From positions 2,409-27,030 of the forward strand of contig PMKK01000041.1 in the NCBI GenBank assembly GCA_003157715.1: a DNA stretch of 24,622 bases. The letters are read 5' to 3'. Below the pieces are notes generated by a model. That model was not told the DNA's origin and did no database searches. It saw nothing but the letters and a program-made list of their open reading frames with translations. The DNA comes from Actinomycetota bacterium (GTDB lineage Bacteria; Actinomycetota; Thermoleophilia; UBA2241). A program made the position numbers and the translations under genes. Shown one piece after another: positions 1 through 6,620 of the stretch (its first letter is position 1; each line of letters opens with the position of its first letter).

Positions 1-1044
1 CATGGCCGCGACCAGCATGATGCGGGCGGGGAACCTGAGCGACGTGAGGGCTCGCGAGATCGTCACCTCGCCGTCTTCGAGCGGCTGGCGCAGACCTTCG
101 AGCGCCGCGTGGCGAAACTCGGGAAGCTCGTCGAGAAACAGGACCCCGAGGTGTGCCAGGCTGACCTCGCCGGCCCGTGGCGACGTGCCGCCGCCGACGA
201 GGCCGGCCACCGAGATGGTATGGTGCGGCGCCCTGAACGGGCGCCGCGCCACGAGTGAGACGTCGGGCGGCAGCATGCCGGCGACGCTGTAGATGCGAGT
301 GACGTCGATCGCTTCGGGGACCGACAGCGGCGGCATGATCGACGGCACGCGCCGCGCGATCATGGTCTTGCCCGAGCCCGGCGGGCCGACCATGAGGAGG
401 TTGTGCGCGCCGGCCACCGCGATCTCGAGCACTCGCTTGACGCGACCCTGCCCCAGGACATCGCTCAAGTCGACGTCGGTGGCCGCCGCGGCGTGCAGGA
501 GCGTCTCGGGGTCGGGACACTCGACGGCCGGGCTCGCGGCGCCGGCCATGAGCGCCGCCGCCTCGCGCAGCGTAGCGGCCGGCAGCACCCGCAGCCCGGT
601 GACGAGCGCCGCCTCGCGGGCGTTGGCGGCAGGCACGAGCAAGCTCCGCACTCCCCGCCCATGGGCGCTTTGCGCGACGGCCAGCACGCCGGCCACCGAT
701 CGGATCGCGCCGTCGAGACCAAGCTCACCGACCGCCGCGGTGTCGGCGAGACGAAGGCGCGTCTGGCCGGTGGCCGCCAGCAGGGCAAGGGCGATGGGCA
801 GGTCGAACGATGGACCCTCTTTGCGCACGTCGGCCGGGGCGAGATTGACCGTGATGCGCCGCGAGGGGAACTCGTAGTGAGAATTGACGATCGCGGTGCG
901 TACGCGTTCGCGGCTCTCCTGGACGGCGGCGTCGGGGAGCCCGACGATAGTGAACGCCGGGGCGGCTGCCACCACATCGGCCTCGACGGCCACGGCGTGG
1001 CTGTCGAGGCCCGAGAGAGCTTCGCTTTCGATGCGAGCCAGCAC
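1..1044 (-). CDS. comM: ComM/YifB-family Mg-chelatase-like AAA+ ATPase, N-terminal part (3' end outside window)
   Basis: Encodes the first 348 residues of a YifB/ComM protein; the frame is still open at position 1. ComM is a hexameric helicase that promotes branch migration during natural transformation in proteobacteria; its role in Actinobacteria is less clear. Visible are the N-terminal ChlI-type domain (about 1-125, with [19 protein letters not shown] at 31-49), a Walker A motif GPPGSGKT at 220-227, the FRAPHHTIS segment typical of the family, and a Walker B stretch [10 protein letters not shown]. The full family length is about 500 residues, so roughly 150 are missing. The GTG start at 1044 is the only in-frame start after the yraN stop (TGA, 1056-1054). 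It lies in the same frame as yraN, three sense codons after that stop, with no clear Shine-Dalgarno sequence. Co-transcription with yraN is inferred. Confidence 0.93.
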   Translation of the reverse strand, partial: MLARIESEALSGLDSHAVAVEADVVAAAPAFTIVGLPDAAVQESRERVRTAIVNSHYEFPSRRITVNLAPADVRKEGPSFDLPIALALLAATGQTRLRLADTAAVGELGLDGAIRSVAGVLAVAQSAHGRGVRSLLVPAANAREAALVTGLRVLPAATLREAAALMAGAASPAVECPDPETLLHAAAATDVDLSDVLGQGRVKRVLEIAVAGAHNLLMVGPPGSGKTMIARRVPSIMPPLSVPEAIDVTRIYSVAGMLPPDVSLVARRPFRAPHHTISVAGLVGGGTSPRAGEVSLAHLGVLFLDELPEFRHAALEGLRQPLEDGEVTISRALTSLRFPARIMLVAAM

Positions 1045-1053
1045 GCGCGAGGA

Positions 1054-1428
1054 TCAGGGGCCTTCGAAGGCGGCCGGCAGGTGACGGATGCGCGGCGGCT
1101 GCTTGAGGGCGTCGACCGCGATGATGTCGAAGCGCACGTCGGAGACACCCACCAGCGCCCCTGGGCGGCTGCTCAGCCAGAGCGTCGCGAGCCGGGCGAT
1201 CTGACGGCGCTTGCGGAGCGTGACCGCGTCTTCGGGGGTCCCGCAGGTGCGGCTGCGTCGCGCCTTGACTTCGATGAAGGCGAGCACGCCGCCCTGACGG
1301 GCGATGATGTCGATCTCGCCGCGGCCAACGCGCTGATTGACCGCCACGATGCGATACGCGCGCTGCTGGAGGTAGGCCACCGCCAGCCGTTCGGCCGCGC
1401 GGCCGAACTCGTGTGGATCTGCCTGCAC
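1054..1428 (-). CDS. yraN: YraN/UPF0102 endonuclease-like protein
   Basis: A 124-residue member of the UPF0102 (YraN) family, which has a restriction-endonuclease-like fold; its cellular role is not established. The diagnostic core is present: GRGEIDIIA (about 35-43) followed by FIEVKAR (51-57). These supply the E, D and E-x-K residues of a PD-(D/E)xK site. A longer frame opens at GTG 1449, but AAGGAG at 1443-1438 lies 9 nt before GTG 1428, so I choose 1428. That gives the usual family length and puts the conserved ...GRAAERLAVAYL helix near the N-terminus. It sits between rnhB and comM, a grouping seen in many bacteria. The 249 bp upstream hold a tandem repeat and no gene. The function should be treated as unknown. 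Confidence 0.9.
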   Translation of the reverse strand: MQADPHEFGRAAERLAVAYLQQRAYRIVAVNQRVGRGEIDIIARQGGVLAFIEVKARRSRTCGTPEDAVTLRKRRQIARLATLWLSSRPGALVGVSDVRFDIIAVDALKQPPRIRHLPAAFEGP

Positions 1429-1437
1429 GCCCTGACT

Positions 1438-1443
1438 CTCCTT
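1438..1443 (-). promoter_or_regulatory. Shine-Dalgarno sequence of yraN
   Basis: AAGGAG on the minus strand lies 9 nt upstream of GTG 1428. It falls inside the longer reading frame that opens at GTG 1449, so it argues for the internal start. Confidence 0.7.
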
Positions 1444-1586
1444 CGCCACCTGGGCCGTCGGCTCGATGCGCCGGCCTCACACGAGCGACCTTAGCCCGCG
1501 CAAGTCCGGCGATGAAGGCGCGAGGGGCAGCCGCGGCGGTGACGTTCGCGCTTCGTCTACCGCACGGACTTGGGCGGCAAGCCGCC

Positions 1587-1622
1587 GCGATCCACGAACG
1601 CGTCGCGATCCACGAACGCGTC
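1587..1622. repeat. 18-bp direct tandem repeat, two exact copies
   Basis: The unit GCGATCCACGAACGCGTC occurs at 1587-1604 and again at 1605-1622 without mismatch. The following bases (GCCGACCGCGGACG) look like a decayed third copy. It lies in the rnhB-yraN gap, directly next to a 6-bp inverted repeat at 1573-1586. Slipped-strand expansion is the simplest origin; no function is apparent. Confidence 0.85.
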
Positions 1623-1677
1623 GCCGACCGCGGACGCCTCACGACCTGCGGCGCGCCGCGACCGCCCCGCGGCGAGC

Positions 1678-2322
1678 TTAGAGCTCGAGCCCGAGCTGCT
1701 CGTAAGCGACGCTGGCAAACGACAGGCGGTGCAACTCGCTGACGCCGTGGTCGGCGATCGCGCGGCGATGACCGGGAGACGAGTAGCCCACGTGCTGGTC
1801 GAAGCCCCACGCGGGGAACCGCTGGTGGAGAGCGATCATCAGGCGGTCGCGCGTGACTTTGGCCACGATCGAGGCGGCGGCGACGGCCGCGGAGCGGCCG
1901 TCGCCGCCGATCAGAGCCTCGTGGGCCACCCTGCTGGAGCGCAGCGTGAACCCATCGACGAAGACCGGTCCATCGACCGGCCCGAGCAGCGCCAGCGCTC
2001 TGTCCAGAGCAAACAGGTTGCAGACGTGGAGCCCGCGTCCGTCGATCGAGGCCGGCGAGCACGAGACCACGGCGAAACGCGTGGCCTGCGCCACGACACC
2101 GGCGAAGACATCGGCGCGCTGGGCACGTGTGAGCTTCTTGGAGTCGTTCAGAGCGTCGAGGGCGGCGTAGTCGCCGGCGGTCCAGCCGGCGTAGTCGAAG
2201 ACCACCGCCGCCGCCACGAGGGGGCCCGCCAGACAGCCGCGCCCGGCTTCGTCGGCGCCGGCCACGCAGCCGCCGCCGCCGCGCTCGAGGTCGTGGACGA
2301 AACGAGGGTTCATGGCGGCCAT
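1678..2322 (-). CDS. rnhB: Ribonuclease HII
   Basis: A 214-residue RNase HII, which cleaves the RNA strand of RNA-DNA hybrids and nicks DNA at misincorporated ribonucleotides. The four acidic metal ligands can be placed: D24 and E25 in GADEAGRGCLAGPL, D123 in VFVDG, and D141 in IGGDGRS. The last two are 18 residues apart, as in E. coli RNase HII (D108/D126). NDSKKL (59-64) and the AASIVAKVTRDR helix are also typical. The frame stays open upstream into lepB, but that extension is the lepB coding region in another frame. I place the start at ATG 2322 (MAAMNPRF), 35 bp after the lepB stop; ATG 2313 is a close alternative. No strong Shine-Dalgarno sequence decides between them. Likely co-transcribed with lepB and rplS. 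Confidence 0.95.
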   Translation of the reverse strand: MAAMNPRFVHDLERGGGGCVAGADEAGRGCLAGPLVAAAVVFDYAGWTAGDYAALDALNDSKKLTRAQRADVFAGVVAQATRFAVVSCSPASIDGRGLHVCNLFALDRALALLGPVDGPVFVDGFTLRSSRVAHEALIGGDGRSAAVAAASIVAKVTRDRLMIALHQRFPAWGFDQHVGYSSPGHRRAIADHGVSELHRLSFASVAYEQLGLEL

Positions 2323-2357
2323 GGGCTCACGACGGCCGTTCCTGGCGCGAGCGCTGC

Positions 2358-2963
2358 TCAGAATGAGCCGATGCGCGAGAGCGGCCAGTAGATCAGGAAC
2401 GCCTTCCCGATCAGGTCGCGGGCCGGCACGGGCCCCCACACGCGACTGTCGTCGCTGTCGAGACGGTTGTCGCCCATCATGAAGTAGTGGCCCGGCGGCA
2501 CCTTGTAAGGTCGATTCAGCGACCATGGCTCGCTCAGCGTCGAGCCGGCGATGGCGGCAGCCGGGTTGGTCGGCGACGTCCGGCCGTCGACCTTGAGGAC
2601 GTAGGGCTCGTTGCGGCGGACTCCGTTGACGTACACCCGGCCGTCGCGGAGCGACAGCGTGTCGCCGGGCAATCCGATCAGCCGTTTGATAAAGACGACG
2701 CGCGTATCGAGCGGATACTCGAACACGACGATGTCGCCACGCGCGGGCGACTTCAGGTGGTACAGGAAGCGCGCCACGAGCACGCGGTCGCCCGGGTCGA
2801 GGGTCGGCACCATCGAAGGCGACGGTATGCGATACGGCTTGACGATAAAGGCTTGCGACAGAAAGGCCACGCCCAGCGCGACGGCCAGGATGACGGCGTA
2901 CTCGACGAGCAGTCTGGATGTCGACGTCCGGGCCCGCTTGCCGGCCGGCGCGGGTTGGGTCAT
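2358..2963 (-). CDS. lepB: Type I signal peptidase
   Basis: A 201-residue membrane-anchored serine protease (family S26) that removes Sec and Tat signal peptides outside the membrane. A basic N-terminus (KRAR, 9-12) precedes one transmembrane segment at about 20-40. The catalytic serine is S50 in PSPSMVPTL and the general-base lysine is K93 in VVFIKRLIGLPGD. The C-terminal box GDNRLDSDDSRVWGPVP is intact. A single anchor and about 200 residues fit the Gram-positive type. ATG 2963 lies 12 bp after the rplS stop, so the two genes are almost certainly co-transcribed. The order rplS-lepB-rnhB is conserved in Actinobacteria and Firmicutes. I see nothing unusual in the protein. Confidence 0.97.
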   Translation of the reverse strand: MTQPAPAGKRARTSTSRLLVEYAVILAVALGVAFLSQAFIVKPYRIPSPSMVPTLDPGDRVLVARFLYHLKSPARGDIVVFEYPLDTRVVFIKRLIGLPGDTLSLRDGRVYVNGVRRNEPYVLKVDGRTSPTNPAAAIAGSTLSEPWSLNRPYKVPPGHYFMMGDNRLDSDDSRVWGPVPARDLIGKAFLIYWPLSRIGSF

Positions 2964-2975
2964 GGCCCCGAAAGC

Positions 2976-3320
2976 CTAGTGCTGCTTCTCGCGCACCCGC
3001 GCCTGCTTGCCGACCTTCTTGCGCAAGTAGTAGAGCTTTGCCCTGCGCACGTCTCCCACCATCATCAACTCGATCTTTTCGATCTTGGGAGAGTGCAGCG
3101 GGAACGTGCGCTCGACGCCGACGCCGAAGGACTGCTTGCGTACGGTGAACGTCTCGCGCACGCCGTTGCCCTGGCGCTTGATGACGGTGCCCTGGTACAT
3201 CTGGGTGCGCTGCCTGCTGCCCTCGATGACCTTGAAATGCACCTTGACGGTGTCGCCCGCCTTGAACACCGGCACGTCGTTGCGCGGCTGTTTCAGTTCG
3301 ATGTTCTCGATGATCGTCAC
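2976..3320 (-). CDS. rplS: 50S ribosomal protein L19
   Basis: A 114-residue L19, a large-subunit protein at the interface with the 30S subunit. Recognisable stretches are [32 protein letters not shown], the conserved [19 protein letters not shown], and the basic C-terminus [17 protein letters not shown] start at GTG 3320 rather than the upstream in-frame start at 3380. The resulting N-terminus ([10 protein letters not shown]) matches the family, the length is the usual 114-115, and an AAGAGG ribosome binding site (3331-3326) lies 5 nt upstream. A putative promoter at 3380-3352 would lie inside the longer frame, which also speaks against it. The gene is followed by lepB 12 bp on and is separated from trmD by 74 bp. 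Confidence 0.97.
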   Translation of the reverse strand: MTIIENIELKQPRNDVPVFKAGDTVKVHFKVIEGSRQRTQMYQGTVIKRQGNGVRETFTVRKQSFGVGVERTFPLHSPKIEKIELMMVGDVRRAKLYYLRKKVGKQARVREKQH

Positions 3321-3351
3321 AGGAGCCTCTTTCGGAAGAAATGCGCGCGGT

Positions 3352-3380
3352 ACTCTACCAGAAGCAGCCGCCACACGCAA
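3352..3380 (-). promoter_or_regulatory. Putative SigA-type promoter of rplS
   Basis: On the minus strand a -35-like TTGCGT (3380-3375) is followed after 17 nt by an extended -10, TGG-TAGAGT (-10 hexamer at 3357-3352). The -10 ends 32 nt before the rplS start, giving a predicted leader of about 25 nt. The 13-mer TTCTGGTAGAGTA here is identical to the one upstream of acpP. The match to consensus is moderate (3/6 and 4/6); the shared word and equal spacing are the main support. Confidence 0.45.
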
Positions 3381-3394
3381 AGCAACGGCCGCGG

Positions 3395-4075
3395 TCAGCC
3401 CCGGGGCGGCGGTGGCTGCCCGGCACCCAGCCGCTCACGCCGCCAGCGCTCGACGGCGGCGTGGTCGCCGGATAACAGCACGGCCGGCACGGGCCACCCG
3501 CGAAACTCGGCCGGGCGGGTGTAGTGAGGATACTCGCGGGCGCCGCCGAGCCCCGGCGAGAACGAATCGTGGGCCACGCTCTCGGGGTTCGAGACCGCCC
3601 CGTCGATCTTGCGCACAACGGCATCGAGCAGCGCCTGGGCGGCGATCTCGCCGCCAGACAGCACGTAGGGACCGATCGAGACCCGGTCGGTGACGAGCTT
3701 CGCCACGCGCTCGTCGATGCCTTCGTAGCGACCGCACAGCAGGCAGAGGTCGCCGGCGGCGAGCTCGGTGGCGAGCGCGTCGTCGAGCTGGCGGCCGCGC
3801 GGTGTCAGCTCGACGACCCGCCGCGCCTGCCGCACGTCGGCGGCGCTGCCCCCGAACACCCCCTCGAGAGCCGCGCAGATCACGTCGATGCGCAGCACCA
3901 TGCCGGCGCCGCCTCCGTAGGGCGCGTCGTCGACCTGACCGTGGCGCAGCGGGGTGTGGACCCGGTAGTCCCAAAGATTGAGCGTCACGCCGAGCTCGCG
4001 CGCCCGCGCCACGTGCGGCTGCTGCGAGAACCAGGCGAAGGCGTCGGGAAACAGGGTGAAGACGTCGAGGCGCAC
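3395..4075 (-). CDS. trmD: tRNA (guanine-N1)-methyltransferase
   Basis: A 226-residue TrmD that methylates G37 at N1 in tRNAs reading CNN codons, preventing +1 frameshifting; SAM is the donor. It is a SPOUT (trefoil-knot) enzyme and acts as a dimer. The substrate-binding N-terminus [13 protein letters not shown], the loop [12 protein letters not shown] (49-60), and the knot motifs [11 protein letters not shown] (114-124) and [13 protein letters not shown] (137-149) are clear. DSFSPGL...YPHYTRP carries the catalytic Asp of the family. The GTG start at 4075 lies 1 bp after the rimM TAG stop, with an AGGGG element about 10 nt upstream, so translation is probably coupled to rimM. A 74-bp gap with a putative promoter separates it from rplS downstream. 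Confidence 0.97.
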   Translation of the reverse strand: MRLDVFTLFPDAFAWFSQQPHVARARELGVTLNLWDYRVHTPLRHGQVDDAPYGGGAGMVLRIDVICAALEGVFGGSAADVRQARRVVELTPRGRQLDDALATELAAGDLCLLCGRYEGIDERVAKLVTDRVSIGPYVLSGGEIAAQALLDAVVRKIDGAVSNPESVAHDSFSPGLGGAREYPHYTRPAEFRGWPVPAVLLSGDHAAVERWRRERLGAGQPPPPRG

Positions 4076-4076
4076 T

Positions 4077-4577
4077 CTAGAGCAGCCCCTCGCGCACGGT
4101 GATGACGCCGCGCTCTCGATCGACTTCGACGAGCTCCGCCACGAACGGGACCAGCGACCGCGCGCCGCTGGGCGAATCGATCTGGATGATGTCGTGGGCG
4201 GGATTCATGAGTACCTCGGTGACCGTGCCAAGCTCGACGCCGCCCGACACCGCGCGCAGGCCGAGCAGCTCAGAGACCGGGTAGTGGTCGGTGCCTTCGT
4301 CGAGGCCCGGCCCGGAAGCCATGATGGCGTTCCCCTGCAGGGCGATCACGGCGTCGCGCGAGTCGACGCCTTCGAGCGTGAGCAGCGGCCGGGCGTCGGT
4401 GCCGCCGGCACGCCTGAGCACGACCGGCTGGGGATCGTCGGCCCCCGCCCAGTCCATAAAGAAGCGCTCCCCCCCGGTCAGATACGAAAGACCGTTGGGA
4501 AGCAGGTCGAGATAGAACTCACCCTTGAGCCCGTGTGCGCGACCGACGGTTCCGCAGGCCCACAGGCCGAGAGTCAC
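4077..4577 (-). CDS. rimM: 16S rRNA processing protein RimM
   Basis: A 166-residue ribosome maturation factor that binds ribosomal protein S19 and helps assemble the head of the 30S subunit. The N-terminal RimM domain opens with ACGTVGRAHGLKGEFYLD (7-24). The C-terminal PRC-barrel domain contains LGTVTEVLMNPAHDIIQID and LVPFVAELVEVD. Length and domain order are normal. The start is GTG 4577, 9 bp after the khpA stop, with no obvious Shine-Dalgarno sequence, so translation may depend on coupling. Its stop is 1 bp before the trmD start. The order rpsP-khpA-rimM-trmD-rplS is one of the best-conserved ribosomal clusters in bacteria. Confidence 0.95.
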   Translation of the reverse strand: MTLGLWACGTVGRAHGLKGEFYLDLLPNGLSYLTGGERFFMDWAGADDPQPVVLRRAGGTDARPLLTLEGVDSRDAVIALQGNAIMASGPGLDEGTDHYPVSELLGLRAVSGGVELGTVTEVLMNPAHDIIQIDSPSGARSLVPFVAELVEVDRERGVITVREGLL

Positions 4578-4586
4578 GGCGATCGG

Positions 4587-4850
4587 TCAGTCGACGATCT
4601 CGACGATGGCGCGCTTGCCGTCGCGCACCGCGCTCGCCTTGATGATCGTGCGCAGAGCCCGGGCGATGCGGCCCTGCTTGCCGATCACCTTGCCGACGTC
4701 GTCCTTGGCGACCGAGAGTTCGAGCACGACGGTCGTCTCGGTCTCGGTGGCTTCGACGTGGACCTCGTCGGGAGTGTCGACCAGCGACCTCGCCAGGTAG
4801 TCGAGCAGCTCCTTGAGCACGAGGCCCTCTGTCGCTCCGACGTCGCTCAT
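4587..4850 (-). CDS. khpA: KH-domain RNA-binding protein KhpA
   Basis: An 87-residue single-KH-domain protein (KhpA/YlqC family). In Gram-positive bacteria KhpA pairs with KhpB (Jag/EloR) and binds many small RNAs and mRNAs, influencing cell elongation and division. The RNA-binding GxxG loop is seen in VGKVIGKQGRIARALRTIIKA, followed by the final strand KRAIVEIVD. The start is ATG 4850, 3 bp after the rpsP stop, so the two are probably translated in a coupled way. KhpB is usually encoded elsewhere, near rnpA and yidC, and is not in this window. Confidence 0.95.
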   Translation of the reverse strand: MSDVGATEGLVLKELLDYLARSLVDTPDEVHVEATETETTVVLELSVAKDDVGKVIGKQGRIARALRTIIKASAVRDGKRAIVEIVD

Positions 4851-4853
4851 CGG

Positions 4854-5099
4854 TCAGGCGCCGATACCCTTGATGGCCAGGAGCTTCTTGACGGTGCGCG
4901 AGGGCTGAGCGCCCTGCTCGAGCCAGGCGGCGGCCCTGTCGGCGTCGATCACGATCAACGACGGCGTCTGGCGCGGATTGTACTGGCCGATGGTCTCGAT
5001 CGAACGTCCATCGCGCGGTGACCGTGCGTCGGCCACCACGATGCGATAGATGGGGTTCTTGGCGCTACCGACCCTGCTCAGTCTCATACGGACGGCCAA
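4854..5099 (-). CDS. rpsP: 30S ribosomal protein S16
   Basis: An 81-residue S16, a small-subunit protein needed for 30S assembly. The family signature is unmistakable: AVRMRLSRVGSAKNPIYRIVVADARSPRDGR and ETIGQYNPR. The frame is open to ATG 5177, but I choose TTG 5099. The strong ribosome binding site GGAAGAGGTGAT lies just upstream (AGAGG at 5111-5107, 7 nt spacing), and TTG-Ala-Val-Arg-Met-Arg-Leu reproduces the canonical MAVxIRL N-terminus at normal length. The rare TTG start on a highly expressed gene is notable but supported by that site. Upstream, a 21-bp inverted repeat separates it from ffh; downstream, khpA follows after 3 bp. Confidence 0.95.
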   Translation of the reverse strand: MAVRMRLSRVGSAKNPIYRIVVADARSPRDGRSIETIGQYNPRQTPSLIVIDADRAAAWLEQGAQPSRTVKKLLAIKGIGA

Positions 5100-5102
5100 C
5101 TC

Positions 5103-5114
5103 ATCACCTCTTCC
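5103..5114 (-). promoter_or_regulatory. Strong Shine-Dalgarno sequence of rpsP
   Basis: GGAAGAGGTGAT on the minus strand, with AGAGG ending 7 nt before TTG 5099. It decides the TTG start of rpsP over ATG codons further upstream. Confidence 0.75.
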
Positions 5115-5160
5115 CACTGAAAGCAACATGAGGCGCTCCCCGCGCCCCGAACGGACGTAC

Positions 5161-5169
5161 ATGATATCA
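5161..5169 (-). promoter_or_regulatory. Possible extended -10 element upstream of rpsP
   Basis: The minus strand reads TGATATCAT, which fits TGN-TATAAT with one mismatch. It lies just past the ffh inverted repeat, 62 nt before the rpsP start. No -35 is recognisable because that position falls inside the hairpin arm. It could allow rpsP to be transcribed independently if the hairpin halts transcription from ffh. Confidence 0.25.
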
Positions 5170-5175
5170 CAGGGC

Positions 5176-5221
5176 ACGAGACGGCCGGCGGGCGCGTCCG
5201 CGCGCCCGCCGGCCGTCTCGT
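5176..5221 (-). terminator. Perfect 21-bp inverted repeat after ffh (possible terminator or attenuator)
   Basis: Arms 5176-5196 and 5201-5221 are perfectly complementary around a 4-nt loop (5197-5200). The outermost base of the first-transcribed arm is the last base of the ffh stop codon. The stem is very GC-rich. No T-run follows on the minus strand (GCCCTGTGATATC), so it is not a classical intrinsic terminator. It may stop or pause RNA polymerase without a U-tract, as proposed for some actinobacterial terminators, or protect the 3' end of the ffh message. Confidence 0.55.
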
Positions 5222-6558
5222 CACTGGCCCCCGAAACCGGGCAGGCCGCCCAGCATGCCGCCGCCCTTGGCCCCGGCCATACCCTTCAGCATCTTTTTCA
5301 TCTCGCGGAACTGTTTCAGCAGCCGGTTGACGTCGGCCACCTCGACGCCGCTGCCGCGGGCGATGCGCTGTCGCCTGCGGCCGTCGATCAAGTCAGGGTG
5401 GCGCCGTTCCTCGGGGGTCATCGAGAAGACGATCGCTTCGATACGGTCCATCTGGCGTTCGTCGATCTTGGCGTTCTTTAACTCCTTCATGCCCGGCAGG
5501 CCGGGCAGCAGCCCGATGATGCTCGAGAGCGAGCCCATCTTGCGCACCTGCTTCATCTGCTCGAGAAAGTCCTCGAAGGTGAACTCGGCCTTGCGCAGGC
5601 GCTCCTCGAGACGAGCGGCGTCCTGTTCGGAGATGTCGCTCTGCGCCTTTTCGATCAGGGTCAGCACGTCGCCCATGCCGAGGATGCGCGAGGCCATGCG
5701 GTCGGGATGGAACGTGTCGAAGTCGTCGAGCTTCTCGCCGGTGCTCACGAACTTGATCGGCTTACCGGTGACGGCCCGCACCGACAGAGCGGCGCCGCCG
5801 CGGGCGTCGCCGTCGAGCTTGGTCAGCACCACGCCGTCGATGTCGACCCGCTGCTTGAACTGGTCGGCGGCGTTAACGGCGTCCTGGCCCGTCATGGCGT
5901 CGATCACCAGCAGGATGTTGTGCGGCTTGACCTCTTTGCGGATGCGAACGAGCTCTTCCATGAGCTCGTCGTCGACGTGCAGCCGGCCGGCGGTGTCGAT
6001 GATCGCCACGTCGCCCTTCTCGCGGGCGAAGGCCACGCCGTCGCGCGCGATGTCGACCGGATCGACGTCGGCGCCGGGCGCGTAGACCGGCACCCCGATG
6101 CGGCCGGCCAGCATGGTGAGCTGCTCGATGGCCGCCGGACGGTAGACGTCGGCGGCGATCAGCACCGGTCGCTTGCCGTCCTTCTGAAGAAGCTTCGCCA
6201 GCTTGGCGCACGTGGTCGTCTTGCCGGAACCCTGCAGGCCGGCCATGAGGACGACCGTCGGCGGCCGGCCGCTGAAGGCCAGCCGCGAGTCGCCCGAGCC
6301 CATGAGGGCGACGAGCTCCTCGTTTACGACCTTCACGACCTGCTGGGCGGGCGTCAGACTACCCATGACCTCGGCCCCCAGGGCGCGTTCCTTCACGTGG
6401 TTGACGAATTCGCGGACGACCTTGAAGTTGACGTCGGCCTCGAGCAGGGCGAGACGGATCTCGCGCATCGCCTTGTCGACGTCGGCCTCGCTCAGCTTGC
6501 CGTGACCGCGCAACTCGCCGAAGACGCCCTGCAGGCGCTCGGAGAGCGAATCGAACAT
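5221..6558 (-). CDS. ffh: Signal recognition particle protein Ffh (SRP54)
   Basis: A 445-residue SRP GTPase that binds 4.5S RNA and signal sequences of nascent membrane proteins and docks with FtsY. The N domain (about 1-95) contains the ALLEADVNFKVV helix. The G domain has G1 GLQGSGKT (107-114), AADVYRPAAIEQL (135-147), DTAGRL (188-193) and TKLDGDARGG (246-255). The C-terminal M domain is rich in Met and Gly (FREMKKMLKGM, GGGML) with the RNA-binding RRRQRIARGSG. I choose ATG 6558 because AAAGAGG lies 9 nt upstream and the product then starts MFDSLSERL, as in the family; 43 upstream in-frame residues are non-homologous. The gene ends in a 21-bp inverted repeat. An RNA gene for 4.5S RNA is not in the window. 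Confidence 0.97.
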   Translation of the reverse strand: MFDSLSERLQGVFGELRGHGKLSEADVDKAMREIRLALLEADVNFKVVREFVNHVKERALGAEVMGSLTPAQQVVKVVNEELVALMGSGDSRLAFSGRPPTVVLMAGLQGSGKTTTCAKLAKLLQKDGKRPVLIAADVYRPAAIEQLTMLAGRIGVPVYAPGADVDPVDIARDGVAFAREKGDVAIIDTAGRLHVDDELMEELVRIRKEVKPHNILLVIDAMTGQDAVNAADQFKQRVDIDGVVLTKLDGDARGGAALSVRAVTGKPIKFVSTGEKLDDFDTFHPDRMASRILGMGDVLTLIEKAQSDISEQDAARLEERLRKAEFTFEDFLEQMKQVRKMGSLSSIIGLLPGLPGMKELKNAKIDERQMDRIEAIVFSMTPEERRHPDLIDGRRRQRIARGSGVEVADVNRLLKQFREMKKMLKGMAGAKGGGMLGGLPGFGGQ

Positions 6559-6614
6559 GCTGGATAGCCTCTTTCGTTTAAGGGGACAAGAGCGTTGGTA
6601 CCCGCAGGCACACG

Positions 6615-6620
6615 ATTCTA
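6615..6620 (-). promoter_or_regulatory. Possible -10 element for ffh
   Basis: TAGAAT (5/6 match to TATAAT) on the minus strand overlaps the stop codon of the GNAT gene and lies 57 nt before the ffh ATG. No good -35 is found at the expected distance (GTCCGC), so this is weak. Confidence 0.25.

Larger units (their letters stand above)
1429..1677. other. Intergenic region between rnhB and yraN
   Basis: This 249-bp gap is the longest in the window. Reading in the direction of transcription, it begins after the rnhB TAA and contains two exact 18-bp tandem repeat units (1622-1587), then at once a short GC hairpin GGCGGC-TT-GCCGCC (1586-1573), and near its end the yraN ribosome binding site. I see no T-run after the hairpin and no convincing promoter. 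Several frames stay open across it because of the base composition, but none has recognisable protein content. Confidence 0.6.

Noticed and set aside
403..1494. 363-codon plus-strand frame antisense to comM and yraN
   Set aside because: A shadow of two conserved genes, with no recognisable product.
725..2062. 445-codon minus-strand frame crossing comM, yraN, the 1429-1677 gap and rnhB
   Set aside because: It overlaps three supported genes in a different frame and is Arg/Pro-rich without domains. I looked for a gene in the gap and saw none.
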